A stretch of 64,000 nt of DNA from Acanthosepion esculentum (GCA_964036315.1 OZ038480.1:17324954-17388953), one strand, 5' to 3'; positions 31,966 to 42,735 are shown, counted from the stretch's first letter. Program-made: numbers and translations. Notes: generated from the letters alone by a model not told the origin.

Positions 31966-32460
31966 TTTTAATGACCGTATTCTTTAATTGTTTTATTCTG
32001 CTTGTTTTGTAAATGTTGTTATCCTTTTCGATACACTCAGAGATCATTTATTTACTCTAGTTTTTGTTTGTTTTATTCTTACTGACGCTACTCTCCATTC
32101 AATTTAATATTTCCCTTCTTACTGTAAGTCCTACCCCCTGCCACGCCCGCCCAAAAGGCTGTAGTTACACGCTTGTGTGTCACGGAACTCAGTCCATCAC
32201 ATTTCGCACATCTCATTTGATGAAGAAAAAGAAAATAAAAGGAAATATTGACGTGTGGGAATTTAAAATCTAAAGACAATGAAATAGTCCATTTTGGCGC
32301 GCCTCCTCCCCACTTTCACGCATGCGCGCCGACACACACTGCATATGCACAGAATAACATCCATTCATATATATGTATACTAGCTGATTTACTTTCTGCT
32401 AATACGTCTATTGCGCTGGAAGAAAAGTTCATAGCGTTTTTCAATAGGAATGTTTGAATG
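31966..32460. other. No gene seen
   Basis: Mixed DNA between the CTTT array and a SINE cluster; no feature supported. Confidence 0.5.
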
Positions 32461-32760
32461 ACAGGCCCGATGGAGCAATGGATAGCGGTTCGGATTGAGG
32501 AATCGGAGACCCGAGTTCGAATTCCAGTTGTAAACCATTACATTCATTTATCCTAGGGAAAGATATGAATCTTCTTCCCCAGGACTGAGGACTTACTTTA
32601 CTTACAGTAAAAAGGTAAATAGTGGACAGACGGGGTTCTATAGCCTTGGAAAGAAAGAAATGACAACCTACTCGTCAGTCATGGATCGAAAGATACAGGA
32701 TCGCCTAAGCGTGTATCACGGATGACACAAAACTGACTGAATTAAGTCTTACACGTAACT
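32461..32760 (+). repeat. tRNA-derived SINE (family S3)
   Basis: Head with an A-box-like GGAGCAATGGATAGCGG and a B-box-like GAGTTCGAATTCC near 32513-32525. The body continues to about 32760. Related heads lie at 32880-32950 and, reversed, at 33700-33785. Confidence 0.7.
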
Positions 32761-32823
32761 AAAAATTAAGAGCTTCCACACGCATCGAATTGAAATAGCA
32801 GTTCCTTACGAACGTCGAATATG

Positions 32824-32875
32824 GTCAGTACCTAGATGGGTGACTGCTTGGGAATAGCAGGTGCGTTAAGCTTGG
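32824..32875 (+). repeat. 5S rRNA-derived SINE segment
   Basis: Resembles the last 50 nt of animal 5S rRNA (GGTCAGTACCTAGATGGGTG, then CTTGGGAATAGCAGGTG). The 5' half is missing or diverged. It is followed within about 5 nt by a tRNA-like head (32880-32950), giving a 5S-tRNA composite. Confidence 0.75.
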
Positions 32876-32879
32876 GTGT

Positions 32880-32960
32880 GCGGGTGGTGTCATGGATAAC
32901 GGCTCGGAATTAGGAAATCAGAGCGCGAAGTTCCAATTCGTTTGGATTCGGTCTGTTCAC
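32880..32960 (+). repeat. tRNA-like head following 5S segment
   Basis: GGTGTCATGGATAACGG and AAGTTCCAATTCG correspond to degraded A and B boxes of the S3 head. A body ending in TCTTCTCCCAGCTATGGGTT follows to about 33005. Confidence 0.55.
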
Positions 32961-33167
32961 TTGCGCGTGACTAATGCACCTCTTCTTCTCCCAGCTATGG
33001 GTTAATTAGCAAGACTTGCATCAGTAAAAACTCCCGACAAGCTAAAAATACTTTTGCCTACAAAAGGTTGATAATCCGTAAAAAATAAATGAATTAATCA
33101 AATCGTTTGGTGACATGGGTGATGCGTCGTCGTCGTCGGCATCCGTCCGTCTCTCGAGACGACGACG

Positions 33168-33602
33168 GGGCGGGATGAATGGAGAACAAGGGTTGCTCAG
33201 ACGTCTAGTTCCCCCTCTCGTCTAGTTCCCCGGCCTTGCTAGCAGAGTCCAAAGGAGAGGATAAACCAATACAGTTTGGTACCAACGCGGCTGCAGGAGT
33301 TGCCGGAAGGTAGCACAAAGTGCCGTCCATCCGCCTTCGGGGCTCCACTCTGGGTTTGAATTCAGAGTTGTCCTTCACCTAGACCAGTTGCCATCCAAAG
33401 TTATAGAGCCTGGGCGGGATATATGGAGAACTGGGGCTGCCCAGACGTCTAGTTCCCCCTTTCGGCCTTGCTAGAGTCCAAAGGAGAGGATAAACCAATA
33501 CAGTTTGGCACCAACGCGGCTGCAGGAAGGTAGCACAGTCGGGGTTTGAATTCAGAGTTGTCCTTCTCCTAGACCAGTTGCCATCCAAGGTTATAGAACC
33601 CA
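33168..33602 (+). repeat. Imperfect tandem duplication of an S3-body-like unit
   Basis: Two units, about 33168-33412 and 33413-33602, share CAGACGTCTAGTTCCCC, GAGGATAAACCAATACAGTT and TCCTAGACCAGTTGCCATCC-like stretches. The second lacks two internal segments. Confidence 0.8.
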
Positions 33603-33699
33603 GTCTGCGCTGCTACTTACCCATAGTTGGAGGGAGAAGAAGAGGATTCACAAAGGTAAATACGTGCTAATACCTTTGTTATTATTAGCACGTAATTGG

Positions 33700-33785
33700 A
33701 TGTAATGGATTTGACTTGAATTCGAACTCGGCTCTCCGATTCGTCAATCCGAGACGTTATCCATTACTCCACCGTGATGCACACA
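33700..33785 (-). repeat. tRNA-derived SINE head (family S3)
   Basis: Reverse orientation: B-box complement GAATTCGAACTC at 33719-33730 and A-box complement TTATCCATTACTCCACCG at about 33757-33774. It lies 3' of the 5S segment at 33949-34036 on the same strand, with an SINE body between. Confidence 0.65.
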
Positions 33786-33948
33786 TGGGCGATCATGTTG
33801 CTTTTCGATTCATGTTTGACTTGGTAGGCTGCAGTGACGTTTGCTGGTACGCTAGTTGCCAACCAAGGCTACATGACTCAGCTTGTTCTATTTAACCCAT
33901 TGCTGTAGGGAGAAGAGATAAATTCATACGGACATACAAGTTTACTGG

Positions 33949-34036
33949 ACCTGGTCGTCCCAAGTGGTCACCCAACTAACCAGAATTAACGGCAATGATC
34001 GGACGAGAACTGGTATTTTGACGTGATATGGCCGTA
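33949..34036 (-). repeat. 5S rRNA-derived segment, nearly full length
   Basis: Complement strings GATCGGACGAGAACTGGT and GTGATATGGCCGT match the 5' half of animal 5S rRNA, and TCCCAAGTGGTCACCCAACT matches its 3' half. About 88 nt remain, with internal deletions, so it is a SINE or pseudogene, not a working 5S gene. Confidence 0.75.
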
Positions 34037-34189
34037 ATGCCCGTTGTTCAAATATATATATATATATGTATATAGGTAATAATCCGTTGGTATAATCCAG
34101 GCGAGTTCTATTAACGCAACATAGAATTTTAAATGTTAAAACTGATTCGCAAAGAGTGCTCAATGTTTATTTTTATTAAACAGCATAAA

Positions 34190-34465
34190 TTTCTTTGCAA
34201 TTGAAATTTAGTTAAGTTTAGTTAATGACCATTTTCACCTACGAATTTTAATTTTAAATTTCGCAGGCTTTTCAAACTGTTTACGGTATCAGTTCGTAGT
34301 GGGATATATGTCCCTTCGAAAGCCCTCCCTGTCCTTTTCCTTAACTAGCCAGTATCCCACTTCAAACTGATAAATTGAAACAGTTTGAAAAAGCCCGCGA
34401 ATTTTAAAATTAAAATTCATTGCTAAAAATGGTCATTAACTAAAGGTATCTTAATTGCAATTATA
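34190..34465. repeat. Foldback element (MITE-like)
   Basis: Arms of roughly 100 bp: TTTAGTTAATGACCATTTT and the CGCAGGCTTTTCAAACTGTTT region at the left mirror AAACAGTTTGAAAAAGCCCGCG and AAAATGGTCATTAACTAAA at the right. The loop is about 50 bp. No coding frame. Confidence 0.8.
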
Positions 34466-34481
34466 AAGAAAAGTATATATA

Positions 34482-34735
34482 TCGTGGCTCGATGGGTTAA
34501 GGCATGTCAGGCTAAATGACGGTTCCGTATAGGATACAGGTTCGATTCCTGTCGGAGAACGAATATTTTCTATGAAAATTTCTCGGACATTAAGGTCGGT
34601 AAATGTTATTAATACTGTTTATTATAAACAGAGCATTTATTTAAATATTTGTATCTATAAAATATTTGTATCTATAAAAAGAATGTATAAACATAAAAAT
34701 GTCTTAAAAATATTTGTCGGACTTTGTCCATTTCA
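34482..34735 (+). repeat. tRNA-derived SINE (family S1), best copy
   Basis: A complete plus-strand S1 element: A-box-like TGGCTCGATGGG at 34485, perfect B box GGTTCGATTCC at 34539-34549, then the TTTTCTATGAAAATTTCTCG body and a tail with TTTGTATCTATAAAA repeated twice. Confidence 0.82.
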
Positions 34736-35040
34736 TAATATATATGTGTGTGTGTGTGTGCGTGTGTATATAGCAAGAGAGAAAGAGAGTGAGAGAGACC
34801 AAATCAACAAATACAAAACAATATAGGCATTCAAAAGTGCGCAATTGAAAAATAATAAATGCAGAAATCTTAAATATCGTTGTCGACACTGTATTTAGTT
34901 GAGAAGATACAGGCATTCCCTGATGACTGCGGATTGAATGATTTTCTGCAGGTGAAAGAAAATGATTGACGGATTATCAAGTCTTATCGGATGATGATAC
35001 GGAAATATAAACATGTACCGAATCTATCACATCCTATTCA

Positions 35041-35147
35041 TATCTATCTATCTATCTATCACATCCTGTTCATATCTATATATCTCATTCTGTTCATATC
35101 TATCTATCTATCTATATCAGTTGATATATCGATCCAGTGTACAAATG

Positions 35148-35187
<40 letters not shown>

Positions 35188-35205
35188 CTGTTGATATATC
35201 TATCT
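35041..35205. repeat. (CTAT)n microsatellite
   Basis: CTAT runs separated by CACATCCTGTTCATAT and similar strings. Confidence 0.9.
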
Positions 35206-35272
35206 AAGGTGTCTGGTCTCGCTTCCCCGTCAAATTCTCGCTTGACGAGGAAGCTAGACCAGACACCTTAAT
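35204..35272. repeat. Short palindrome
   Basis: AAGGTGTCTGGTCT and the complement AGACCAGACACCTT flank further paired segments (GTCAA/TTGAC) around ATTCTCGC: a 65-bp hairpin beside the CTAT array. Confidence 0.75.
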
Positions 35273-35482
35273 TCAACTTAATTTCAAAAATTATATTAAG
35301 TGTCTCGGCTCTCGCTTTTGAAACATGAGAACTCTTATGTAGCGAAGGAATCATATTTTAAAAAAAATATTAAAATATAAGCTCTACTTCTGTATGGAGC
35401 ACTGTATTTTTAAAAATAAAAGCAAAAATACTAAGGAACTCCGGATTATTTACCTAACGTGTTCTTTCCTATTTTTCTGCAT

Positions 35483-35653
<171 letters not shown>

Positions 35654-35814
35654 ACACGCTGAATTTTTTCCATGAATTTTGACTCCTCCAGAAGAAATTG
35701 ACCTGTGTATAGTGCAACCGGTCACCGAAAAAGTTATGATTTTTATCTTCTAAAAATTACTTGCTTTTCGTGCGACCTCCTGTTTTTGCGTAAAGAAACT
35801 GATCATAAAAACTC

Positions 35815-35818
<4 letters not shown>

Positions 35819-35903
<85 letters not shown>
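35819..35903. repeat. (TA)n microsatellite
   Basis: TA tract of about 84 bp, 83 bp upstream of the hammerhead ribozyme. Confidence 0.95.
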
Positions 35904-35907
<4 letters not shown>

Positions 35908-35985
35908 TTAGGATGATTTGAAATAATAATAATTAAGTAATTCATCGCGACTAAAATTCAGTTTCAATTCTCGGTAGTTGATTCA

Positions 35986-36030
35986 CACTGCTGATGAGTC
36001 CCAAATATAGGGCGAAACAACCGTCCAGTG
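35986..36030 (+). ncRNA. Type I hammerhead ribozyme, complete core
   Basis: Self-cleaving RNA fold with every conserved base. Stem I: CACTG (35986-35990) with CAGTG (36026-36030). Core CTGATGA (35991-35997). Stem II: GTCC (35998-36001) with GGGC (36010-36013), loop CAAATATA. GAA 36014-36016. Stem III is minimal: A36017-T36024 and C36018-G36023, loop AACC. Cleavage triplet GTC with cut predicted after 36025. Stem II and loop closely resemble the Schistosoma hammerhead. The 2-bp stem III is typical of Penelope-element and animal-retrozyme hammerheads. The host repeat continues to a TA tract at 36066. Confidence 0.85.
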
Positions 36031-36604
36031 CTTTCTACATTCTGTTGAGGTTTCTTCTAGACTTAATATATATATATATATATAAGAATAAAATAAACGT
36101 ATTATATACGTACGAATGCATGCATGTATATATGCGTGTGTGTATACTTAACGTATATGTGTGTGTATGGTTAAAAACGATATGAAATGTTTAACGACTG
36201 TCAAAAACATGAACCGTTTTCTCTCACGCAAACAAAGAGTAAAAAAAAAAGTGTCTCACACTTCAACTACTACTATTTCCCCGCCTACAATTATTCCTAT
36301 TTCTCCTCCTCTCCGTTTCTACCACCTACTTCTCCTCTTCCTTCTCTTTCTACTCTTCCTCCACCTTTTCCTAATACTTCTTTATTTACAAAAATCGATG
36401 AAACAAACTAAAGAAAATAATTGATATTTGTGAAGAGAAAGAAACAAACTGATGGAATACACCGAATATGAGGAATGAAAAAAAAAAAGACAACCAAAAC
36501 GACAGGGCCAAGTACATCATTGAGAACTGTGCAAATCATTGAATTCGACCGTTAAAACAAAATACTTTTTGATTGAGTAATTCAAACTGATTACTTAGTT
36601 CATT

Positions 36605-36880
36605 CAAGTCGACTGCGATCCTGGGTAAGACGGTAACCTACAACCGCCTCTTGGGTATGAAAATAAAGTATATCTGCGTCCTTTGTCAGAAGATCAGCTA
36701 CATCCGACAGCTAGGCCTCTGATCAGGAGGTTTTGAGGAGCGTGGAACCACCTCTTAATTGGTGGTGTTTTCAGGTGCATCCAGACCCGGGGGGGGGTAG
36801 CACCCTTCAGGATTCCAGCTGTGGGCAAATAGTTAACCCACAAAATGGGTCAAAACGTTTAAAAATAAATTTTAACAGCA
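36605..36880 (+). repeat. Dispersed repeat D, copy 2 (first part)
   Basis: Matches 15905-16615 (AGGCCTCTGATCAGGA, GTGGAACCACCT). Its end piece, GGCATTAAATAACCCATT, lies at 37215, after a 330-bp microsatellite insertion. A run of G (36788-36796) interrupts it. Confidence 0.7.
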
Positions 36881-36897
36881 GCAATATATATGAGCAA

Positions 36898-36932
36898 ATT
36901 GAGGTAGATAGATAGATAGATATGAGCAGATT

Positions 36933-36998
<66 letters not shown>

Positions 36999-37063
36999 AC
37001 CTTTGCTCTCTGTAACTCCTACGTACTAGTGACATTATCACTTTGATTGGGTAAAATTATTAA

Positions 37064-37098
<35 letters not shown>

Positions 37099-37116
37099 TA
37101 ATAATAATAATAATAG

Positions 37117-37176
<60 letters not shown>

Positions 37177-37186
37177 TAGATAGATA
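36898..37186. repeat. (GATA)n, (TA)n and (ATA)n arrays
   Basis: GATA run, TA tract 36935-36997, ATA run 37058-37120 and TA tract 37121-37174, all splitting repeat D copy 2. Confidence 0.92.
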
Positions 37187-37204
37187 AAAAAATATTACCA
37201 GAAA

Positions 37205-37275
37205 TTAAAACTCTTGGCATTAAATAACCCATTGAGGTTGATATGCCGTAAAACAAATCAAACCAAACCAAGTCG
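37205..37275 (+). repeat. Dispersed repeat D, copy 2 (end part)
   Basis: GGCATTAAATAACCCATTG and the CAAACCAAACCAAG end match 16530-16610. Confidence 0.75.
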
Positions 37276-37514
37276 ACTGTAGTTTCTGTTTTTTATATCA
37301 ACTATTTTTCTTTGTATATATATATCATTCTGTCGTATGTTTAAACTGACAACGTCTATTTTCCATATATCTAAACTACTAGGTTTGAAAGGAAGTCCTG
37401 TCGCATTCGAAGACAAAAAGCAAACAAATTCTTCTTTTGTATAAATTGATATATTTCATTACGATAATATTTTCCCTCGTTATCGATTACATAATCCTAA
37501 CTATTTGGCGAATT

Positions 37515-37690
37515 CTGTCAATATTTCTGAGATAATGTATTATGTATAGTATTTACATTATTCGGACTATTGTCCTCATCTTTGTCGCCATATTTATTAC
37601 AACGTTTCGGCCTTTCAGTATCTGTCTATATTTCTGAGATGAGGTATTATGTACACTATTTAAATTATTCGAACTATTGTCCTCATCTAT
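37515..37690 (-). repeat. Dispersed repeat E, about 1.6 tandem units
   Basis: ATATTTCTGAGAT recurs at a spacing of about 108 bp (37521 and 37629). The unit also contains CGCCATATTTATTACAACG and GGACTATTGTCCTCATC. Partners at 42636-42735, 42840-42985 and 43092-43250. The minus strand holds the 3' half of a hammerhead-like motif (GGCCGAAACGTTGTAATA). Confidence 0.7.
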
Positions 37691-38170
37691 ATTTTCTATG
37701 ATTTTATAAAAATTTTACTATATTCTATAATAAAGTTTCCTATAATTTTATAATAATATTACTATAATTTTGTAATAATGTATGTATAATTTTATAATAA
37801 TCAAATTTATAATTTCTATAATTTTAGAAAAAATTATAATCAAAATTATAATTTCTATAATTTTAGAAAGATTTTCCTATAATTTCATAATAAATTTTCC
37901 TATAATTTTATAATAAAGTATCTGTAATTTTATAATAATCAAATTTATAATTTTATTAAAAAATCCTATAATTTTATAATGATATTCCTATAATTTTATA
38001 AAAAAATATAATTTTGTAATAAAGCTGCTATAATTTTATAATAATAATAACTATAATTTTATAATATTATCTGTAATTTTATAATAATAAATTCTTTAAT
38101 TCTATGAGAAATTTCATAATTTTAAAAGAGTAATTTCTATAATTTCCTATAATATTTATAATGTTTATAA
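37691..38170. repeat. ATAATTTTATAATA minisatellite
   Basis: Loose tandem array of CCTATAATTTTATAATAA-like units of 16-30 bp, very AT-rich. No coding signal. Confidence 0.85.
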
Positions 38171-38428
38171 AATAATTATATTTATTATTGAATAATCTTT
38201 GACAGTTTAAATATACATATTATAATTATCCGATTCTTTTAGGGTTTGAGAAATTAAATTCTTGTCAATTCTTTATGATATCATACGGGTAGGCCCAGTC
38301 TAGGAGATGTCCAGACTGAGTGGGAAGATAATGCATTATTCTGAGATCTTATTTCAAGCTAAATCAAACTATGCGTTCATGTGCACATCAAATGACATAA
38401 ACCCACATCAGTTACACAGATCCAAAGC

Positions 38429-38557
<129 letters not shown>

Positions 38558-38586
38558 TTGTGTATATTGAGGCAGCAATTTTTAAT

Positions 38587-38790
38587 TAATGCATGTTTCA
38601 TTAAATAATATACACAAGTTTTGTCTATTTATTTTAAGTAAGTTCCTTTCATATTGTCTGATAAGCTTAATCACATTATCGTTGAAAGACGAAAGGAAAA
38701 CACCATATTGACACATGTTTGAATCCAATCTAAGCTTTCGGCTTACATAAGCCATTATCAAAGATGACAATTTTAATAAATCAAACTCTT
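38587..38790 (-). repeat. Dispersed repeat A, copy 1 (3' part)
   Basis: Reverse match to the last 200 bp of 55290-55780, ending AATGAAACATGCATT next to a TA-type array. It carries the hammerhead-like motif at 38724-38766. A 60-residue frame (AYVSRKLRL...FNETC) is shared with copy 3; as both are copies of one repeat, this alone is not evidence of a gene. Confidence 0.8.
38724..38766 (-). ncRNA. Hammerhead-like relic in repeat A (U3-A8 type)
   Basis: Read leftward: ATCT, TTGATAA, T, then GGCTTA TG TAAGCC (perfect stem II), GAA, AGCTT, AGAT. ATCT/AGAT pairs as stem I. As at 15078 the core reads UUGAUAA, that is U3 and A8 in place of C3 and G8. Stem III has no room for a loop, so it is probably inactive. 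Confidence 0.4.
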
Positions 38791-38820
38791 TCTCCGCCTG
38801 TTGTCTCTCTTCGTCTTTTG

Positions 38821-38821
38821 C

Positions 38822-38881
<60 letters not shown>

Positions 38882-39026
38882 ATTATTTAATGAAACATAC
38901 ATTAATATATATATCTAATATTATTAATATATATATATATATATATACATACATACATAGATACACATATATATATACATATATATATGTATACATATAT
39001 ATATATGCATATATATATATGTATGT

Positions 39027-39110
<84 letters not shown>

Positions 39111-39116
39111 ATATAT
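38821..39116. repeat. (CTAT)n and compound (TA)n array
   Basis: CTAT run 38821-38881, then TA runs with CATA and TGTA steps to 39116. Confidence 0.95.
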
Positions 39117-39184
39117 AAATTCCCAAGAGGATAGAATCCCGGTAGACCTCAATGTCCAAGACAGAGTAAGAATATAAGTTTTAG

Positions 39185-39683
39185 TTTGCGTCCCCGCCTC
39201 CCTTTCCGCTCTACCTCATCTTCTGGATTTTAAGTTTAGATCATATCGTTTTTTATTGTGTCACCATAAATGTATACACACAATTCCGGTGTCTGTTTTT
39301 TTAATTTTAAATGTAGGTCAGCGATTCGGTAGCGAATTATGCATCGAAAAATAATTCATATTTATCTGTATCTCACTCATTTAAACCGTTATTTAGGTCC
39401 TCTCTTTAAAACTTTTCTCTGTTAAATTTTAATCCCCACCTTCACCTTTAGGCCTTTCCTGTTCTTCTTTCTTCTATCACACCTCTCCCTAGAGCTTTCG
39501 TACATTTCCCTCTCACACTTGTTTCCCACTCCCACACATACACTCTCACTAAAATTTAGTTTTTTTATACCCGGAGTTATATTTTCCGATTTCTTTTCGA
39601 ATTAGTAGGTCTGATGAATTGGATCGTGATTACGATTCCAATGTAATAAATTATAATCATGGAATATTAGTGTTTGAGCCTTT
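39185..39683 (+). repeat. Dispersed repeat B, copy 1
   Basis: About 500 bp, closely matching 53017-53470 and the complement of 27199-27490. Its 3' end (AATATTAGTGTTTGAGCC) passes into (TA)n. Contains a hammerhead-like segment at 39608-39658. Confidence 0.85.
39608..39658 (+). ncRNA. Hammerhead-like relic in repeat B (copy 1)
   Basis: Stem I GGT/ATC (one wobble), perfect CTGATGA core, stem II of about 10 bp with a bulge (ATTGGATCGT/ACGATTCCAAT), GTA in place of GAA, stem III ATA/TAT, cleavage triplet ATA. The single core change (A13 to U) is shared by all three B copies. The TA tract starts about 26 bp downstream. Confidence 0.4.

Positions 39684-39766
<83 letters not shown>
39684..39766. repeat. 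(TA)n between tail-to-tail repeats B and A
   Basis: A TA tract that ends repeat B (plus) and begins repeat A (minus), so the 3' ends of two different retroposon-like repeats share one tract. Confidence 0.9.
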
Positions 39767-39768
<2 letters not shown>

Positions 39769-40208
39769 ATGCATGTTTCATTAAATAATATACACAAGTT
39801 TTTCGTATAGTCTGATAAGCTTAATCACATTATCGTTGAAAGACGAAAGGAAAACACCATATTGACACATGTTTGAATCCAATCTAAGCCATTATCAAAG
39901 ATGACAATTTTAATAAATCAAACAACACATATACGAAACCACAATAATGGCCCGCCCTTGCTGTTTGAATAAGCTCAAAGTAGCGACAAACTCTTATTTA
40001 CGAGCCAAGGAAGCTAAAAACGCGTTGTAGCTCGTGACGTCACACATGACGACGCGAGAGTGAAAACGAGAAGTATTATGTATGGGAAGCCATTGCTATA
40101 AACCAATGGCTTCTGCTATAGATTATAGGCATTTAAGAATGTTTGTGGAGATTTCATAGTTTATTTTGTTCAGGTTAGTTTTCAACTGTTTTATGTATAT
40201 AGCTTCAA

Positions 40209-40209
<1 letters not shown>
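39767..40209 (-). repeat. Dispersed repeat A, copy 2
   Basis: Near full-length reverse match to 55290-55780, including GTGACGTCAC (CRE-like) and a short local palindrome around AAGCCATTG...CCAATGGCTT. A deletion removed the stem II hairpin of its hammerhead-like motif. The 5' end abuts another TA tract. Confidence 0.85.
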
Positions 40210-40259
<50 letters not shown>

Positions 40260-40285
40260 TGTGTGTGTGTGCGTGTGTGTGTCTG
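40210..40285. repeat. (TA)n(GTGT)n microsatellite
   Basis: TA tract at the outer end of repeat A copy 2, then GCGTGTGTG. Confidence 0.92.
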
Positions 40286-40755
40286 CAAAGTCATACGCAG
40301 ACAGCGGGCGATGAATAGAGAATAAGATCTTTTACAATGTAGGTTTGGCGGCAAATTAATTATTTTGTTTGAAGTGGATATGCAAAAATTAAACTTTTCT
40401 TAGAGATTCTAGATAAACATCGAGGTAACTAAAAAAGAACTCAGTCAAGGACTGATAACGTCTGAAAACATGGCGCGCATCCACACGCCCACATATGCAA
40501 CAGGCGAGTAAGAGAAACTGTTAAAGATGCACATAATCAGTCGGTGATAAATATCCTTTTATTTTCTAGGAAGCACAAACAGAAAGAAGCAAGAACGAGC
40601 ATGAGTTTGAAAATTAAAGGCCATTGTCAAGTGAAAAGATGAGAACAGATTTTTGTTAAATGCGTCAATGTCAATGAGACAAAGAATCGTGTATTTATGT
40701 CCGGACTGTTTTTCCTTTCATTCTAAAAATAACAACCAAACAATCTAGCGATCCT
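40286..40755. other. No gene seen
   Basis: Mixed DNA before the large CTAT array; no supported feature. Confidence 0.5.
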
Positions 40756-40760
40756 ATTCA

Positions 40761-40831
<71 letters not shown>

Positions 40832-40846
40832 TCCAGTCTATGAATG

Positions 40847-40912
<66 letters not shown>

Positions 40913-40941
40913 GTTGATACATCTATCCCAGTCTATAAATG

Positions 40942-40993
<52 letters not shown>

Positions 40994-41021
40994 CCGCCTG
41001 TTGTCTATCTATCTTCGTATC

Positions 41022-41079
<58 letters not shown>

Positions 41080-41110
41080 CTGTTGATACATCTATCCCAG
41101 TCTATAAATG

Positions 41111-41158
<48 letters not shown>

Positions 41159-41186
41159 CCGCCTGTTCTCTATCTATCTTCGTATC

Positions 41187-41260
<74 letters not shown>

Positions 41261-41291
41261 CTGTTGATACATCTATCCCAGTCTATAAATG

Positions 41292-41351
<60 letters not shown>

Positions 41352-41379
41352 CCGCCTGTTGTCTATCTATCTTCGTCTC

Positions 41380-41433
<54 letters not shown>

Positions 41434-41461
41434 CCGCCTGTTGTCTATCTATCTTCGTATC

Positions 41462-41519
<58 letters not shown>

Positions 41520-41550
41520 CTGTTGATACATCTATCCCAGTCTATAAATG

Positions 41551-41602
<52 letters not shown>

Positions 41603-41633
41603 CTGTTTATACATCTATCCCAGTCTATAAATG

Positions 41634-41701
<68 letters not shown>

Positions 41702-41745
41702 CCGCCTGTTGTCTATCTATCTTCGTCTCTTATCTATCTATCTAC
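40756..41745. repeat. (CTAT)n array with higher-order units
   Basis: About 1 kb of CTAT in which two spacer types recur: CTCCGCCTGTTGTCTATC with TTCGTATCTTA, and GTTGATACATCTATCCCAGTC with TATAAATGAT. They alternate in units of about 170-190 bp, so the array grew by block duplication. Leu-Ser-Ile-Tyr frames are artefacts. Confidence 0.93.
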
Positions 41746-42417
41746 GCTTTAATTAAATACATCACTTTCATGCTTCGTCCTTTCGTCAAGTGTCAAGTCC
41801 TGAATCCACTCATGCACCGTCGATGACAGAATTTATTTAATAGCCAGGCAAAAAGAAAACTATAAATTCACCATCTATCGTTAATCATACATTCTCTCAT
41901 TCGATGTCAGCAGTTGCTAACAAAACCAAAGTGCATCTCTGTCCATCATATCACTTGTTAAAAACAATGCTGAAAACGTCTCTAAAGTACAAACGTTGTT
42001 TGTCAGACAAAAGAATGGAGTCGGCAGACGCCAGTCTCGCATTGGCATCCTGATATTGGCTTCGCGTTACATCATTTTGCTTTTAAAGATCACCGGGCTA
42101 TATTTTGATTTTCGAAAACTTTTTGCAATATCTTTTCGCTCGTGCGAAAATGTACCAGTCGCCCATTTATGTCACACCATTATAGATTTATTGGTGTTGT
42201 GTCAACAACTGTTTTTATCATGGTAAACCACAGATCTACGATGCTGACTGCAGTTAGGTTTGCTGCTAGGAAAGTTGCTTCAGAGTGTCGTGCTAGACAA
42301 TTTTTCTCGCTCGATAATAGCAACAAAAATGTCAATATGAGCTCTGGTAATAAATAGTTTCTGAAGACATTAGGTTTATAATACCCATAAATTCAAATAC
42401 AGATGTGTGTCCTCAAG
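41746..42417. other. No gene seen
   Basis: Unique-looking DNA; frames of 70-76 codons at 41996 and 42142 have no recognisable features. Confidence 0.45.
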
Positions 42418-42620
42418 GACATATGGCACAGTGGATAAAGGCGTTAGTTAGATCCAATGACTGGTCCCAAAGAATGTGAGTTCAATACCCGGTTAAGGCA
42501 GTGGAGAACTTTCAGAGGGAAAAATTAACAGGAGGTAACTGATAACTGACATCCATTAAACATGACATGTGGGACTAGAACAGTCTACCCCAGTGAGCGA
42601 AATAACGGGTTCAGTTCGAC
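42418..42620 (+). repeat. tRNA-derived SINE (family S4)
   Basis: Head with ATGGCACAGTGGATAAAGG as A-box region and GAGTTCAATACCC near 42479-42491 as B box. A reversed relative lies at 43355-43447. Confidence 0.65.
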
Positions 42621-42635
42621 ATTCTAACCACCTGA

Positions 42636-42735
42636 AGAAGGCTGGAGCGTTGTAATAAATATGGCGACAAAGATGAGGACAATAGTCCGAATAATGTAAA
42701 TAGTGTACATTATACCTCGTCTCAGAAATATAGAC
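42636..42735 (+). repeat. Dispersed repeat E fragment
   Basis: CACCTGAAGAAGGCTGGAGCG then TTGTAATAAATATGGCGAC and GGACAATAGTCCGAATAATG, as in the 37.5-kb copy. The CTGAAGA half of a hammerhead-like motif is fused directly to its 3' end. Confidence 0.7.

Noticed and set aside
33949..34036. Functional 5S rRNA gene
   Set aside because: Internal deletions leave about 88 of 120 nt, and it lies in a SINE cluster.
38582..38770. Conserved 60-residue peptide shared with 55577-55780 as a gene
   Set aside because: Both sites are copies of repeat A, and the frame runs into the (TA)n tail; similarity reflects shared descent of the repeat.
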